Position numbers and translations under genes: made by a program
Notes under the pieces: generated by a model
What the model saw: the letters and a program-made list of their open reading frames with translations, nothing else
Database searches by the model: none
What the model was told of the DNA's origin: nothing
Shown: positions 57,101 through 62,262 of the stretch, in pieces
Layout of the letters: every line of letters starts with the position of its first letter
Position numbering within the stretch: position 1 is the stretch's first letter
Assembly (NCBI GenBank): GCA_963580285.1
Contig: OY757026.1
Location: 62,621,396-62,685,395, forward strand
DNA from: Lucinisca nassula
Taxonomy: Eukaryota > Mollusca > Bivalvia > Lucinida > Lucinidae
DNA length: 64,000 nucleotides
Direction: 5' to 3'

Positions 57101-60100
57101 ATTTATACTGCAAACAAAGGTTATGGGTGCTAGTTAGAACCACCTCGTTGAGGCTGTTCTAACAAAACAATGTGATCCTAATGAGTACCCAAATCTAAGT
57201 CCTGGAGCAGAAATAAGAAAAATAATGTATACCCCCATAAATCCCAGCTTCCTCTACATAAAGTGGGGTTAAGGAGGAGGGGGTGTTCATTTCACAAACT
57301 TGTTAACGTGATGTTGAGCAAGCCATTTTGTGTCCAGCCTATTAACAAATGTTGAAAACAAGATTTTCTTGTGATATGGCTCATATATAATATATACATG
57401 TATATGAATTTTTGTTTGGATACTGCACTGTTGTTTAAATTACACAAAATTTTGCTTTGGATCCATACAGAAATAAGATTGTGGAGTAGACCACAACCTC
57501 TTTATAACACTATTGTTGGGATCCAAAACAGTCAGCATTTTAGTTAAACAGCCATGTTACATCCAAACAAAAAATGTATAGATTATATGGTCATTTTTCT
57601 ATATAAACTATACAATTTGGAAATCCATCTTCAAACTGTGTTATGTTTGAAACCATTTTATAATGAACACTGTTACAGAAAGCTTGTAGACTATTCAGAA
57701 CTTACCTACATAATACGACTAGTAAGTCTGAGTAGACTGTTCCATTGACACCAAAAACCTTCTTACCAACTGCAAAATAAAACAAGTAAATGTGTTTTTT
57801 TTGTTTGTTTTTTTTGTTTGTTATTTTCCAAAAAAAAAAAAAACCCAACATCATTAAAGCTGTGTGTGGTTTCTTCCAGCCATGGTGAGGGAGCACTGAT
57901 CCAGAAATACATGTTTTGAAAAAAAATGTCCCCGCATCATCTTCTCTTCACTCATGTATGCAATAATAGTAAAGACGTATATATAACGTTTTGTTTTGTT
58001 TAATTTAAGGATTAACGTCCCCGTCAACACTGTATAGGTCATTTTGCAGATGCTGCTTCCAATTTTATTGGACTTTTACCCGGCATTGAGATGAAATGAC
58101 ATCTCAAGCCCTGTCACCTGTCACCTGATGAAACCAATAGGGTTTATAAGCATGGACAGGCTTAGATCCTCTAAGCAGTTCACCAGTACTCATGTGCAGC
58201 AGTCTGCAGCTCTGCGTGGAAGCATCATGCAGCCCATCTATTTCTTCAAGCCCTGATGGGAGGGGGTCACACATATGTGAAGTATTAACTTAAACATAGA
58301 AAGTGGCAAGATCTTAAAAACAAAACTTGAATGTAAGTAACTGTGACCTACAGCTACAATAAGCATCAGGATCATGCATAGCTTACGTTATTAATTGATT
58401 ATCCTGTATTACACCAGGTCAACCAATACTCAAAAATCATAAATCATGTTTTTAATTGCGTCAATTAATAAAATTGTCATTAATCAAGTAATTTCGTATT
58501 GGCCAAGTGACAGGTCCTCGGTCAGCTGTTTTGACCTTGGCCTTCGGCCTCATGCCAATACAGCAGACCTCGGACCTGTAACTGGGCCAATACGAAATTA
58601 TTTGATTAATAACATTATAATATTAACTGCTGAACAGTTACACGCTGCCGCCAACATGGCAATATCTAGTCTGTCACCAATAAGTGAATATGAAACCTCT
58701 GTAATTTGCACTGCTACACCGAACAAATTCTGTTGGGCATGCCCAGCCTAAGTACCTAGAATTCACACATGGTGTTAACTTGGAAATCTGAATTTCTTGT
58801 CAATTCTTCTTTGCCATCACAGAAGACGGTGAACAATACAGTACAACAAATCCTTTAAACTGACTGAAATTAACAGTAGAATAAAGAACAATAATATGGA
58901 CCTAGCCATTCAAAACATTATTAGCTTAATGAACTCTTTAGAGTAAAAATTATTAACTCTTCTAGTAAGAAATAAAGTAAAGTAGCTAATACTGATGCAG
59001 TAGTTGGTATTTTGCTGAAAAAATGTGAGGAGCTTTTGCAAATGCAAAAGCTACTCACATTTTTTTCAACAAAATTTTAGCATATTTTCCATATTAAATG
59101 ATCAAACTTTTAACAATATGTTAACTGATGACATTGTTTGTTTTGAACAACTCAGGTTCCTGAGCTCTGCCCACTAATTCGTTTCTACACATTTAATTTA
59201 GAAGAAAAATATTTTATCTCTAAAGTAGCAAAGAAATTGCTAATTAACTTCAGCACAACCAACGACAACCATGGTCAATTGTCTCTGAGTGTAGGCAGGA
59301 AAAATGGTCATGAACTGGTCTTATGACTGTTTTGCGTTGCCAATTCAGGACTGGGAAATTCCACTCATCCACTGGCCATATTGCGTAAAAATGTTGGAGG
59401 ACGAGTAAAAATTTTGCCACTTCCCTATGAAATCAATTTTACGCAGTTTCAATCCTCGCCCTTACTTCCGTCGCAATTTAGATAAATAATTTGTTCAGTC
59501 CGCATGAAGGCCTCCTAACTCATCGGTGCAACATCTCTGAGAACACAAAAATCAAACGACAGAGAGAGATGAAACAATGGTGAGGACTCAACAGCAAGAA
59601 ACCGCTGAAATGCTTGGGCAAAAGAAAACCAACAGTTAGACTCCAATGGGCCTGACCAGAGACGGTGCATCAGGCAACAAAAGACATTACATAAAATAAA
59701 ATTCTCTCTAATTCTCAGTAAGCCTTTACGCTGGAACTGTCATAGAATCTGAAGCCTGACCCACTGGCATGCAATTAAAGAGGGAAGCAAAGTTGTAAAC
59801 CGTGATTGGGTTAACTATCATGCATGCAGTCTGTTGTATAACATTTATGTTGTACCCAATCTTTTCATATTGAAGAAAGATTTTATGAAATTGGGTGCAG
59901 AGCTCTCGGAAACGCAGGATTCTGCGTATTTTACGCCAACTTCTTGCCGTTTTACGATAAAATTCACTACCGCCGATTCTTATGTACGCATGTTTTTATT
60001 GCGACACTGGTCCAAAATTACAGAAGCGTAATATCAGAAGCTAATTTGGGCCGCTTACGCAATACCAGTAAAAGATCAAATGCGGCGCCGCTTTTTGTGT

Positions 60101-61645
60101 TGAAAGCACACGTGCCAAATATTGACAGGTATTTTTGCAAGTGGTAGGTTTGCGGCACGTGTTAAAACTGATTGTATCTTTTTAATCTCGCCGCGCTAAT
60201 CCCTGTGTTATTACGGATTACAATTAATTAGTTTACTGATTGATGTGAGCATGAACCATCAACGGATTAATATTAGTCGGTAAAATATCACATTTAGTTA
60301 AACCAGAGTTATGGCAAAGATGATATAATTGACGAATTACCAATGTCATGTATTTTCACGACCACACGATCATACTTTTTATCGCTCGGTCAAAGAGTGT
60401 TTCGATGTTTACTGGTGACGCAAATGTCTGTAATTCTTCAAAATGCAATCATTTTAACAATTACAGGAAGTCAGACTTAGTGAGATAGCTTGCCCTACGT
60501 ATTTGTTCACAAAATTATGAGCTAGTGTCACGTACATGAAAGCATAAACATGGCTGTATATATAATTTGGGTTTACATTATATCTGTTGTTATCCTAACA
60601 AAACATGATTTTTATGATATATGACATTATTTGGCTAGAAGTGTGAGAATAAATCGGAGCAACTGCATGTTTCTTTTTGTTTTGTTTTTTGGTGGGGGGG
60701 GGGGGAAGAGTGGGTTTTACTGGGGTTTACATTATTTTCCTAATATTTCTACAAAACATCAGATTGTGGCTGCTTCTTACACATATCAGTGAAATAGTTC
60801 TAACTAATACCCACAATCTACACATCAGTTATTCATATGGATGTGTAGCCTGATAATAAGAATAATAAGACATTTTTGTCTATGTTCTATGCGCAATCAA
60901 GATCAGAACTCCAACTTTTTATATGGGAATCCAACTTTTTACCTGTGAATCCAACTTTTTACAAGAAAGGATTCCTGGAATCCTGTTTTCAAAATCCTAG
61001 TGAGAGCTCTGGGGTGCTGAAGTCATTGCAATCATATATTTTTCTGAATTTATATACTTGGTCACCATAAAAAAGTCTCTTGCTCAAGGAAACAACACTT
61101 GGTGCTTACAGGGATCAAACTGGCTACCACCTGATCTCAAACCCAATGCTTTACCATTGCTCCAGTACTTTCCGGTACTTGCTGGTTCTGCAGTTTCATT
61201 CAGTTGAGCGTAATTAACAACATACAAAATCTTTAACTTTTGCTCAGTTCAAATACATGTATATTGGTCAGTGATAAGGAGTGAAGGACGGCAGTATTGT
61301 TTACTTTGTGATAATAGACAAACAACTGACCATAGCTTATTAACCCTCACCATCCTCAAACCTGAAATATCCTTCATCGAAAACTGTATGGAATCAGATC
61401 AGCTGGCTTCTTGGAAGCCAGCTGATCAGGATTTATACTGTTTTCCACTCTGCTTCTGAATCCATGGTAAAAACTGAAATCATGCAACATAAACGGCTGA
61501 AAATCTGGGAGGAGTGAAGCATATTGCATTCTGTTTCTAAATCCATGATAAAAACTGAAATCATGCAACACAAATAGCTGAAAACTGGGGAGGAGTGTAG
61601 CATATTGATATATTCAACATGGTAAGGGCTAATGTTTCCATGAGC
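27013..61645 (-). CDS. Unidentified multi-exon gene, - strand
   Basis: Four exons join without ambiguity: 57706-57769, 54851-54966, 51726-51861 and 50765-50846, with phases 2/1/2/0 matching at each join. 39322-39379 and 34097-34180 also join to each other in phase 0. Between 50765 and 39379 one or more small exons are missing or uncertain (candidates 47523-47556 and 46554-46581 would restore the phase). The 3' end near 27013 and the split 5' exon at 61305-61645 are tentative. Exon peptides include VFGVNGTVYSDLLVVLC, MPEAVMNRLLLKIECAPHE, FVRLAEQLFYSLDIQRTGKA, LVISWANENKSSLLGRILFY, ILESGYNLGVDGLYLALER and AISRSQRNASLQTCDQFVVE. They look alpha-helical and could be HEAT/ARM-type repeats, but I recognise no family. 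The gene would span over 34 kb in head-to-tail opposition to PTPN23, converging with it. Confidence 0.7.
27160..27470 (-). mobile_element. SINE family E
   Basis: Reverse copy: 'gatttgaggtttaacatccctatcaacactgta' to 'atcatgcagcccatctatttcttcaagccccgatgggc'. Followed by a piece of family A (27476-27620). Confidence 0.85.
27655..28155 (-). mobile_element. tRNA-headed SINE split by SINE F
   Basis: The - strand head at 28155-28075 reads 'gagcgctgtggtgcagtggtaaagcatc' with B-box GGTTCGATCCTCGC and an acceptor-like 3' 'aagcgct'. The body resumes beyond the inserted SINE F. A degraded relative is at 61078-61185. Head pairing is partial, so it is not scored as a tRNA gene. Confidence 0.65.
27721..28023 (-). 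mobile_element. SINE family F with 14-bp target duplication
   Basis: GAGTAGGAACCAGT at 27707-27720 and 28024-28037. On the - strand it opens 'gcctcagtggctcagtcagatgcgcg' with B-box 'gggttcgactcccgcc' and ends 'gtgttgactgggctgtaaaac' plus 'caatacaaacaaaa'. The best-preserved F copy here. Confidence 0.92.
28160..28430. mobile_element. TTAA MITE, family A, rearranged
   Basis: 'attttgggatttcccactttaaataggtta' type end, palindrome parts 'gaaggccctgatcagatgcc', duplicated 'cactctttgcaaagtgt', and 'cacccctaaatttcaaaactg.ctcct'. Confidence 0.6.
28442..28995. mobile_element. TTAA MITE, family B, holding a SINE E
   Basis: TTAACCCTTATCCTGCTGAA at the left; the core is restored after the SINE as 'agtgtagatcctgatcagatagcttcttcag', then 'gaagccatctgatctggatctacactgtttgcaaaagtaggg'. 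SINE E (forward) occupies about 28557-28835. Confidence 0.75.
28557..28835 (+). mobile_element. SINE family E in a B MITE
   Basis: 'cccatcagggcttggagaaatagattgggctgcatggtgcttcc' to 'aaatagtgtttacggggatgttaaac'. Confidence 0.8.
29363..31763. mobile_element. hAT-type element, 2.4 kb, 8-bp target duplication
   Basis: TAGGGATGTAACGATAG at the left; the right end read inward is TAGGAGTGTAACGATGCATC. TATAACAC is duplicated at 29355-29362 and 31764-31771. The subterminal regions are packed with 'actattgcgata' and 'ctatcgatag' motifs. The body (29880-31550) is unique; open frames such as 29478-29870 (+) and 30062-30310 (-) show no transposase motifs, so it is non-autonomous or eroded. 30510-30750 resembles 52170-52400 of the pogo-like element. 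Confidence 0.9.
31764..31935. mobile_element. MITE family R fragment
   Basis: 'tataacacag..tataacaccattagatggatcccaaaa' to 'aatgaccttaaatggtcatttttcc.ttttgtttggatataac.gttgtttaacaaacatggtttctgcttt'. Related pieces: 12160-12290, 18800-19010, 33990-34085, 50580-50705, 57385-57680. Confidence 0.55.
32050..32258. mobile_element. TTAA MITE, family B
   Basis: 'tacccttatcctactgaataaattaattttgcc' to 'ggttgttgtattcagtataagggttta'; perfect core hairpin 'gatcagatggcttcttcagaagccatctgatc'. Confidence 0.85.
32672..32895 (+). mobile_element. Possible LINE reverse-transcriptase fragment
   Basis: The frame reads FLHMTLDYVLLQAITKTWRT, RRRSTMSYLF, then loses similarity. LDYVL-QAI followed by RRRS resembles the stretch before the YADD motif in non-LTR reverse transcriptases. 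Base composition is more GC-rich than the neighbours. The frame is flanked by exon-like signals (TCCGCAG and ACAG|GTAAAC), so a true small exon cannot be excluded. Confidence 0.35.
33001..33320 (-). mobile_element. Microsatellite-led element, reverse copy
   Basis: Mirror of 22953-23274 throughout: 'agctatcactaaaggtgatgaatacccccac' to a (CCGA/CAGA)n microsatellite (33228-33268) and 'ccccccccaaatttcatttgtgggg'. Confidence 0.85.
33467..33694. mobile_element. TTAA MITE, family A
   Basis: TTAATCCTTTTTGTACC to 'gtacaaaatggggtaaa'; core 'gatcagatgccgcgttctgcggggtctgatc'. Confidence 0.85.
33780..33990. mobile_element. Palindromic MITE, family D
   Basis: 'ctggatgattggcaaacagtgtagacccggatgagacgccg' mirrored by 'cctctcatctgggtctacactgtttgctcag'. 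Flanks as in 26640-26890. Confidence 0.75.
34097..34180 (-). CDS. Exon of the - strand gene
   Basis: The acceptor is GTGTATTTACAG and the donor TCTAAG|GTATTG; 84 bp, 28 codons, phase 0 at both ends. It reads AISRSQRNASLQTCDQFVVE then VSDAFLSK. It joins in frame after 39322-39379 (LALER|AISRS). Confidence 0.7.
34440..34945 (+). pseudogene. Decayed LINE 3' end
   Basis: The frame at 34505-34646 reads WNDRAMIRQICNVKPQDTVT, then SSELLARLGIEDLELILKGR, with a stop after WLH. A broken continuation follows (YGHVERSNSAVKTA, then TWKQQ). NDRAMIR.I..VK and RWFGHV.R-type wording marks the C-terminus of a non-LTR retrotransposon polyprotein. It ends in a GATGATGAGGATGAT tail. A second 3' end of the same type lies reversed at 50395-50520. 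Confidence 0.7.
35486..36295. other. Foreign block inside the tandem element; nature unclear
   Basis: It starts TGTAGCGTCCAAGCGG exactly where the core unit breaks off. A small frame at 35784-35972 (+, MNQAERCLYSLNAKPAE...) and its opposite-strand shadow carry no known motif. Several AATAAA sequences follow. A TG start and polyadenylation-like signals would suit a solo LTR, but no CA end or target duplication could be fixed. A (GA)n run at 36222-36260 ends it. Confidence 0.3.
36300..36592 (+). mobile_element. SINE family E
   Basis: 'gcccatcggggcttgaagaaatagatgggttgcatgatgc' to 'gttgaaggggacgttaaacctcaaatcaac', then straight into a GA-rich tract rather than a CAAA tail. Confidence 0.85.
36584..37025. 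repeat. 440-bp polypurine tract (GAA/GAG rich)
   Basis: The + strand is almost wholly A and G ('agaagaagaagaagagg...'), with few pyrimidines. Long leucine/serine/phenylalanine frames on the - strand here are composition artefacts. Confidence 0.95.
37235..37490 (-). mobile_element. SINE family E in the tandem element
   Basis: 'gtttgtttgatttgaggtttaacgtccccatcaacactgta' to 'ttctacaagccccgatgagcggggac'. The flanks 'acaatcttgg' and 'acaaccttgg' are the target duplication within a core unit. Confidence 0.88.
38595..38815. mobile_element. MITE family Q
   Basis: 'tttttcaaaacaaaaacatcattagctt' to 'agtgacattgttagttttgaacaactggtcc'; the inner 'tactcacatttttttcagcgaaaatat' is shared with 18300-18430 and 58905-59155. 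Confidence 0.7.
39322..39379 (-). CDS. Exon of the - strand gene
   Basis: The acceptor is TATAATTTCAG and the donor GAGAGG|GTAAGC; 58 bp, phase 2 to 0. It reads ILESGYNLGVDGLYLALER after one split codon. Short, with strong splice sites and no stop in that frame. Confidence 0.65.
39640..39918. mobile_element. Family P MITE, nearly intact
   Basis: Starts 'cattacgataactcacccgtacgatatag', core 'gtgctcgttagaaccgcctcattgaggcggttctaacgagtacc' with perfect arms, ends 'ttcacggacttgttcatgtgatg'. Confidence 0.9.
40350..40725. mobile_element. hAT MITE with 8-bp target duplication
   Basis: TAGGGCTGTAACGATAC at the left; the right end read inward is CAGAGGTGCACCGATTC. The flanks CTGTTTTG (40342-40349) and CTGTTCTG (40726-40733) differ at one base. 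Subterminal 'acgatacgata' repeats. Confidence 0.8.
40735..41020. mobile_element. Family B MITE, rearranged core
   Basis: 'caatgaattaattcaaacacaccaatttctgac' to 'ggttgtcgtgttctgcaggataaggattgaattaa'; the core hairpin is duplicated and broken. Confidence 0.65.
41285..41530. mobile_element. Family P MITE
   Basis: 'cattacgataacacactcgtgcgacatagtgcatttttcacatctcc', damaged core ('gctcgtcagaaccgccgcattgccgagtac'), 'gtaaaccccagttttctctatataaagtgggg'. Confidence 0.8.
41690..41995. repeat. Two-unit tandem, about 145 bp
   Basis: Unit 'gggtcatgtcgggtcacaaagtaggtcagtaggtcaaatca..gaaaaaccttgtgaa.ac.ctagaggcca.agttt..gtccgat' twice. Another pearl/Helitron-type core. Confidence 0.75.
42045..42292. mobile_element. 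MITE family C
   Basis: 'gagcaagcgcacgacaaaacctacaataagac' to 'gtaaattgtaggaaatgctgtgccccagctca'; inside 'gactcagatcagcctgtgcatccgtgcagtctaatcagtc'. Confidence 0.82.
43168..43312 (-). mobile_element. SINE family E, 3' half
   Basis: 'gtttgtttgatttgaggtttaacgtccctgtcaacactat' to 'ctcaagccctgtcgcccaatg'. Flanks 'aatggagccctggtt' and 'aatggagccctggtt' are duplicated. Confidence 0.85.
43320..45110. repeat. Tandem array, about 175-bp unit, 9 copies
   Basis: Unit: 'gtgtcactgaatgcgtcttatcataaggaacaagaatatatatggtttaggggtgggga', 'tctgaatggtttctgagatatatggccttttatgaagtggagggg', 'tggggcatggccccggcaca'. Copies differ by small indels; one is split by the SINE at 44306-44608. Confidence 0.92.
44306..44608 (-). 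mobile_element. SINE family E with 13-bp target duplication
   Basis: CCTTTTATGAAGT on both sides (about 44293-44305 and 44609-44621), inside a tandem unit. Full E sequence reversed, with (TTTG)n at its 3' tail. Confidence 0.9.
45120..46110. repeat. Tandem array, about 330-bp unit, nearly 3 copies
   Basis: Unit: 'gaacatttctatgaaagttttgtcaaaatatctgca', 'ccccattataagtctatggaaaatctaagttgccatagcaaccaaac', 'cataaactctcagcctcatagagcatac', 'ggtttccatggcaaccaatacaaatgagcagtaggcc'. T-rich spacer at 45365-45400. Confidence 0.9.
45811..45982 (+). mobile_element. Short SINE with poly(A) tail
   Basis: 'gagcctcactcgggccacgtgtgagacgcc' to 'gaaagggccgtaaaacccaaacc' then about 20 A. AAGGTATATTTCT flanks it on both sides. 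Relatives: tail at 9215-9290, reverse copy 53130-53300. Confidence 0.85.
46290..46515. mobile_element. Family P MITE, reverse
   Basis: 'ggggtttacaggggtattcaatagtttccttatttttgctcc', core 'gggtactcattacaactgcctcattgaggcagttcaaacgagtaccc', 'gaaagaatgcactttgttacatatgtgtgttatc'. Confidence 0.82.
46554..46581 (-). CDS. Speculative 28-bp exon
   Basis: The acceptor TCTTTTCTCAG is good; the donor GCTGT|GTTTTG is poor. It reads ILHAYMKA with split codons at both ends. It would bridge 47523-47556 (ends phase 1) and 39322-39379 (begins phase 2) in frame. Proposed only because it repairs the phase. Confidence 0.2.
46735..47030 (+). mobile_element. SINE family E
   Basis: 'cataggggcttgaagaaatatatgggctgcatgatgc' to 'gttgacggggacgttaaacctcaaatcaaacaaacaaac'. 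Flanking 'acacaatatctaa' is duplicated. Confidence 0.9.
47031..47611. other. Unassigned stretch with a possible small exon
   Basis: No repeat family recognised. 47150-47310 has three loose copies of 'ggatctaacatgggcgtgagggg...ctatccacccttcacatc'. The candidate exon 47523-47556 is listed separately. Confidence 0.45.
47523..47556 (-). CDS. Possible 34-bp exon of the - strand gene
   Basis: The donor CAAGAAG|GTAAGA is strong, but the acceptor CTTCTGAAAG is weak. It reads LFSIDIAQKQE plus one base. Phase 0 at its start fits the end of exon 50765-50846. A shorter version using CAATAG is possible. Confidence 0.35.
47612..47832. mobile_element. MITE family T
   Basis: 'aggttatggaacatttttcatgctcaactcactttagcatgaaa' to 'tttcatactcagttcagttgagcatgaattttttttacaacctcgg'. 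Confidence 0.8.
48180..48370. mobile_element. Family P-like palindromic MITE
   Basis: Core 'ttgtgggtactccttagtagcacctcactgaggtgcttctaatgagtacccacaacat' with 'cagaaataagaaaaataat' shoulder. A C-type fragment lies just before it (47925-48010). Confidence 0.8.
48770..49095. mobile_element. Palindromic fragment plus family B MITE
   Basis: 48830-48880 is a small P-like hairpin ('attggaacagcctcac' and mirror). 48885-49095 is a B copy: TTAACCCTTGTCCTGTTGAG to 'ttcagcatgacaagggTTAA', core 'agatcaggtggcgtctgaagaagctatctgatc'. Confidence 0.8.
49480..49570. repeat. Hairpin of the 'agtgtagaccctgatcag' type
   Basis: 'agcagtgtagaccctgatcagactgttcc' mirrored by 'ggagcagtctgatcttggtctgcactgtttgc'. A near twin is at 63868-63945. 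Confidence 0.8.
49571..50050. other. Unassigned stretch with an isolated open frame
   Basis: A frame at 49800-49940 (+) reads RGTVFDFGNNWLKSNEIISL, then ALHYTEILSGILKMEVPEPL. It looks protein-like, but no matching splice sites or family were found. Repeated 'aaaaatgttgcagacccact' phrases follow. Confidence 0.3.
50055..50312 (-). mobile_element. SINE family F
   Basis: Reverse: 'tttgtttgtattgggatttaacagcccagtcaacactatttaggt' to 'gttgctgacacaggcaggtattcaaa'; head partly lost. Confidence 0.8.
50395..50520 (-). mobile_element. LINE 3' end, reverse
   Basis: On the - strand: 'gcagcaagccagctacctggaaggggg', 'tgtggacgttgccactgtacctgcgtgttaataaaaaatc', then (GAT)n. Matches the end of the decayed LINE at 34840-34945. 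Confidence 0.75.
50765..50846 (-). CDS. Exon of the - strand gene
   Basis: The acceptor is TTTGCATGCAG and the donor ATGCAG|GTAGTT; 82 bp. It completes a split Arg codon (CG|T) from 51726-51861 and reads LVISWANENKSSLLGRILFY then RQAQEMQ. Phase 0 at its end. Confidence 0.75.
51284..51673. mobile_element. hAT MITE with 8-bp target duplication, reverse
   Basis: TAAGGCTGACACGATTAATC to CCGATTAGCCAGCCCTA; ATCCTCTG at 51276-51283 and 51674-51681. Reverse sister of 21717-22099, also with a D-type palindrome inside. Confidence 0.92.
51726..51861 (-). CDS. Exon of the - strand gene
   Basis: The acceptor is ATTTTCAG and the donor AGACG|GTAAGA; 136 bp, phase 1 to 2. It begins with a split Asp (G|AC) and reads FVRLAEQLFYSLDIQRTGKA, then NKALCDVVIEQLHTALGSNR, KDAR. 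Regular leucine spacing suggests paired helices. Confidence 0.85.
52006..53091. mobile_element. pogo-like element, TA duplication, 1.1 kb
   Basis: CAGTATAGCTTCAATATATC at the left; the right end read inward is CAGTATAACTCCAATATATC, both continuing GCG. TA on both sides. No DDE transposase frame. Internal 52170-52400 resembles 30510-30750 of the hAT-type element. Confidence 0.88.
53130..53300 (-). mobile_element. Short SINE, reverse, tRNA-like head
   Basis: 'atcagaggtgggtgaaaaccagagtacctggag' and head 'gtctcgaacccacagc...gctcttaaccacagaggcc'. Same family as 45811-45982. Confidence 0.65.
53470..54335 (+). mobile_element. pearl-like element: microsatellite plus tandem core
   Basis: (CCAT)n then (CTTC)n at 53475-53530, followed by about five units of around 165 bp: 'aatgcaactactttt..tt.cttggcctatggtgaccaaacttggtacacatattgcttagggactgcagatgtgcatgaaggtat', 'tgacccctggggtcat'. 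Ends 'gcgatggtgcaccattgatatctctagttcagt'. Confidence 0.85.
54617..54828. mobile_element. TTAA MITE, family B, intact
   Basis: TTAACCCTTATCCCACTGCA to 'cagcaggatatgggTTAA'; perfect core 'gatcagatggcttcttcagaagccatctgatc'. Sits 22 bp downstream of the donor of exon 54851-54966 on the - strand. Confidence 0.92.
54851..54966 (-). CDS. Exon of the - strand gene
   Basis: The acceptor is AATTTCAG and the donor CAAG|GTAAAT; 116 bp, phase 2 to 1. It completes a split Arg (AG|A) and reads NMPEAVMNRLLLKIECAPHE, then AVPFEIFKSGVFTCCVLQ. Joins 57706-57769 and 51726-51861 in frame. Confidence 0.85.
55150..55472 (+). mobile_element. SINE family F, forward
   Basis: Head 'ggccttggtagctcagtcagatgtgtgcctgactgg', B-box 'ggttcaatacctgcc', body, tail 'aatagtgttgattgggccattaagctctaatacaaacaaaacaaac'. 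Confidence 0.88.
55520..55875. repeat. 130-bp direct duplication
   Basis: 'ctctagttcctacatctaaaatttcaagactcttgctagtctg' through 'ataattattcatagcaatagataaggtaag' occurs at 55520-55650 and 55738-55870, nearly identical, with a truncated MITE and SINE F tail between. Confidence 0.9.
55893..56265 (-). mobile_element. Penelope-like repeat pair with hammerhead-like core
   Basis: Direct repeats of about 55 bp at 55893-55952 and 56212-56265 bound a 260-bp unique middle. ATTGAAGGATA is duplicated at 55882-55892 and 56266-56276. On the - strand each repeat reads TTGATAAAGGCCTCTGGCCGAAAT, the order expected of a hammerhead ribozyme: core, GGCC stem, GAAA. The known core is CTGATGA, so two positions differ. 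No reverse transcriptase is present. (The motif is given here only as parts: TTGATAA, GGCC-TCT-GGCC, GAAA.). Confidence 0.5.
56277..56445. mobile_element. P-like palindromic MITE, right part
   Basis: 'agtttttgtcagttctccataaaaatctatgttgtggg', core 'tattcattggaactgcctcgctgaggcagttccaatgaataccc', mirrored flank. The left end lies before 55882; the Penelope-like unit split it. Confidence 0.85.
56785..56998. mobile_element. MITE family T
   Basis: 'catgttgtaaaacatttttcatg' to 'ttgagcatgaaaaaaaattacaacctctgg', with the inner 'aaattttaaaatgccaac'/'ggcattttaaaatttataagc' hairpin. Confidence 0.82.
57005..57315. mobile_element. Family P MITE
   Basis: 'gacacacccatgagacaatagtgcatttttcacagctccaaaatgcctacttttctgaagaaaatc', damaged core ('gctagttagaaccacctcgttgaggctgttctaac'), 'aaagtggggttaaggagg', 'ttcatttcacaaacttgttaacgtgatg'. 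Confidence 0.82.
57706..57769 (-). CDS. Exon of the - strand gene
   Basis: The acceptor is TTATTTTGCAG and the donor TGTAG|GTAAGT, both strong; 64 bp, phase 1 to 2. It reads GKKVFGVNGTVYSDLLVVLC with split codons at both ends. Its end phase fits 54851-54966. Confidence 0.8.
57996..58262 (-). mobile_element. SINE family E
   Basis: 'gttttgtttaatttaaggattaacgtccccgtcaacactgta' to 'catcatgcagcccatctatttcttcaagccctgatggg'; internal deletion near the B-box side. Confidence 0.85.
58478..58614. repeat. Foldback, about 45-bp arms
   Basis: 'ttaatcaagtaatttcgtattggcc' and 'gacaggtcctcgg' pair with 'ccgaggtctgctg..' and 'ggccaatacgaaattatttgattaa'. Confidence 0.8.
58905..59158. mobile_element. MITE family Q
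   Basis: 'ccattcaaaacattattagcttaatgaactctt' to 'gatgacattgtttgttttgaacaactcagg'; centre palindrome 'aaaaaatgtgaggagcttttgcaaatgcaaaagctactcacattttttt'. Confidence 0.8.
59159..60700. other. Unassigned stretch, less repetitive
   Basis: No exon, RNA or repeat family recognised. Open frames at 59834-60147 (+) show no motif and have no splice signals. It is somewhat more GC-balanced around 59880-60200. It could hold promoter or first-exon sequence of the - strand gene, which should start above 61645 or here. Confidence 0.4.
60715..60870. mobile_element. Family P MITE, decayed
   Basis: 'gtgggttttactggggtttacattattttcctaatatttctac', damaged hairpin ('gctgcttcttacacatatcagtgaaatagttctaactaatacccacaatct'). 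Confidence 0.6.
61305..61645 (-). pseudogene. Candidate exon of the - strand gene, split by a MITE
   Basis: Reading the - strand, TTTGTTATTTCAG precedes 61645. The host pieces 61645-61633 and 61343-61305, taken separately, give AHGN... and ...KLWSVVCLLSQ. The second ends at AAA|GTAAAC with one base over, which fits the phase of exon 57706-57769. The MITE 61344-61628 lies between them. With it in place the frame runs into the MITE and stops 69 codons on. Splice signals and phase agree, but the exon is short and has no family match. Confidence 0.4.
61344..61628. mobile_element. TTAA-type MITE, B-related, with duplicated right arm
   Basis: Left flank TTAA (61340-61343) then CCCTCACCATCCTC; right 'aacatggtaaggg' then CTAA, a one-base variant of TTAA. 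Core 'atcagatcagctggcttcttggaagccagctgatcagg'. The unit 'ttctgaatccatggtaaaaactgaaatcatgcaaca' is repeated twice. Confidence 0.75.
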
Positions 61646-62035
61646 CTGAAATAACAAATGAAATTTCAACTTGTTAATTTCTAGATAAGCATATAACAAG
61701 TTCACGCAATGACTACAATGATAAACTACATGTACACTTCATATAGTGAAAAGTTAGGTTTACAGATTACTGGTACTTGTGGGTACATACACTGTGGGTA
61801 AAAAGCACTCACAATCTATACTGGAAGCAGAAACAAGTTTCACCAAAAAAATATCACCTTGACAGACATAAATGAAAGCATGACATAGCTCCATATAAGG
61901 CACTTTTTTTATCCAAAAAGTACTGATATTTTTCTTATTTCTGCAAGAAAACATATGTTGTTATGTTGTGGGTACTTTTTGAAAGCATGACATAGTTCCA
62001 GATAAGGTGCTTTTTTCAGCCGAAAAGTACTGATA

Positions 62036-62262
62036 TGACAAAACCTACAATAAGACCTGTGCTATGGTCAAAGACTCAGTTCAGCCCACCCGTAAGGTCA
62101 GCCTGGTCGGAGCATTCTCTTGTAGTCCTATGAATAGCCCAGAGGCTATAGAAAGCTCATGCGAACAGCAAAGACTCTGACCAGACTGCGGGGATGCACA
62201 GGCTGATCTGAGTCTTAGCTGGTTGCACAGGTCTTATTGTGGATTTTGTCGTGTGCTGTCTC
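62036..62262. mobile_element. MITE family C
   Basis: 'tgacaaaacctacaataagacctgtgc' to 'gcacaggtcttattgtggattttgtcgtgtgctgtctca'; inside 'gactcagttcagccc'/'gcacaggctgatctgagtctt'. P-like fragments flank it at 61790-61980 and 62270-62420. Confidence 0.85.
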
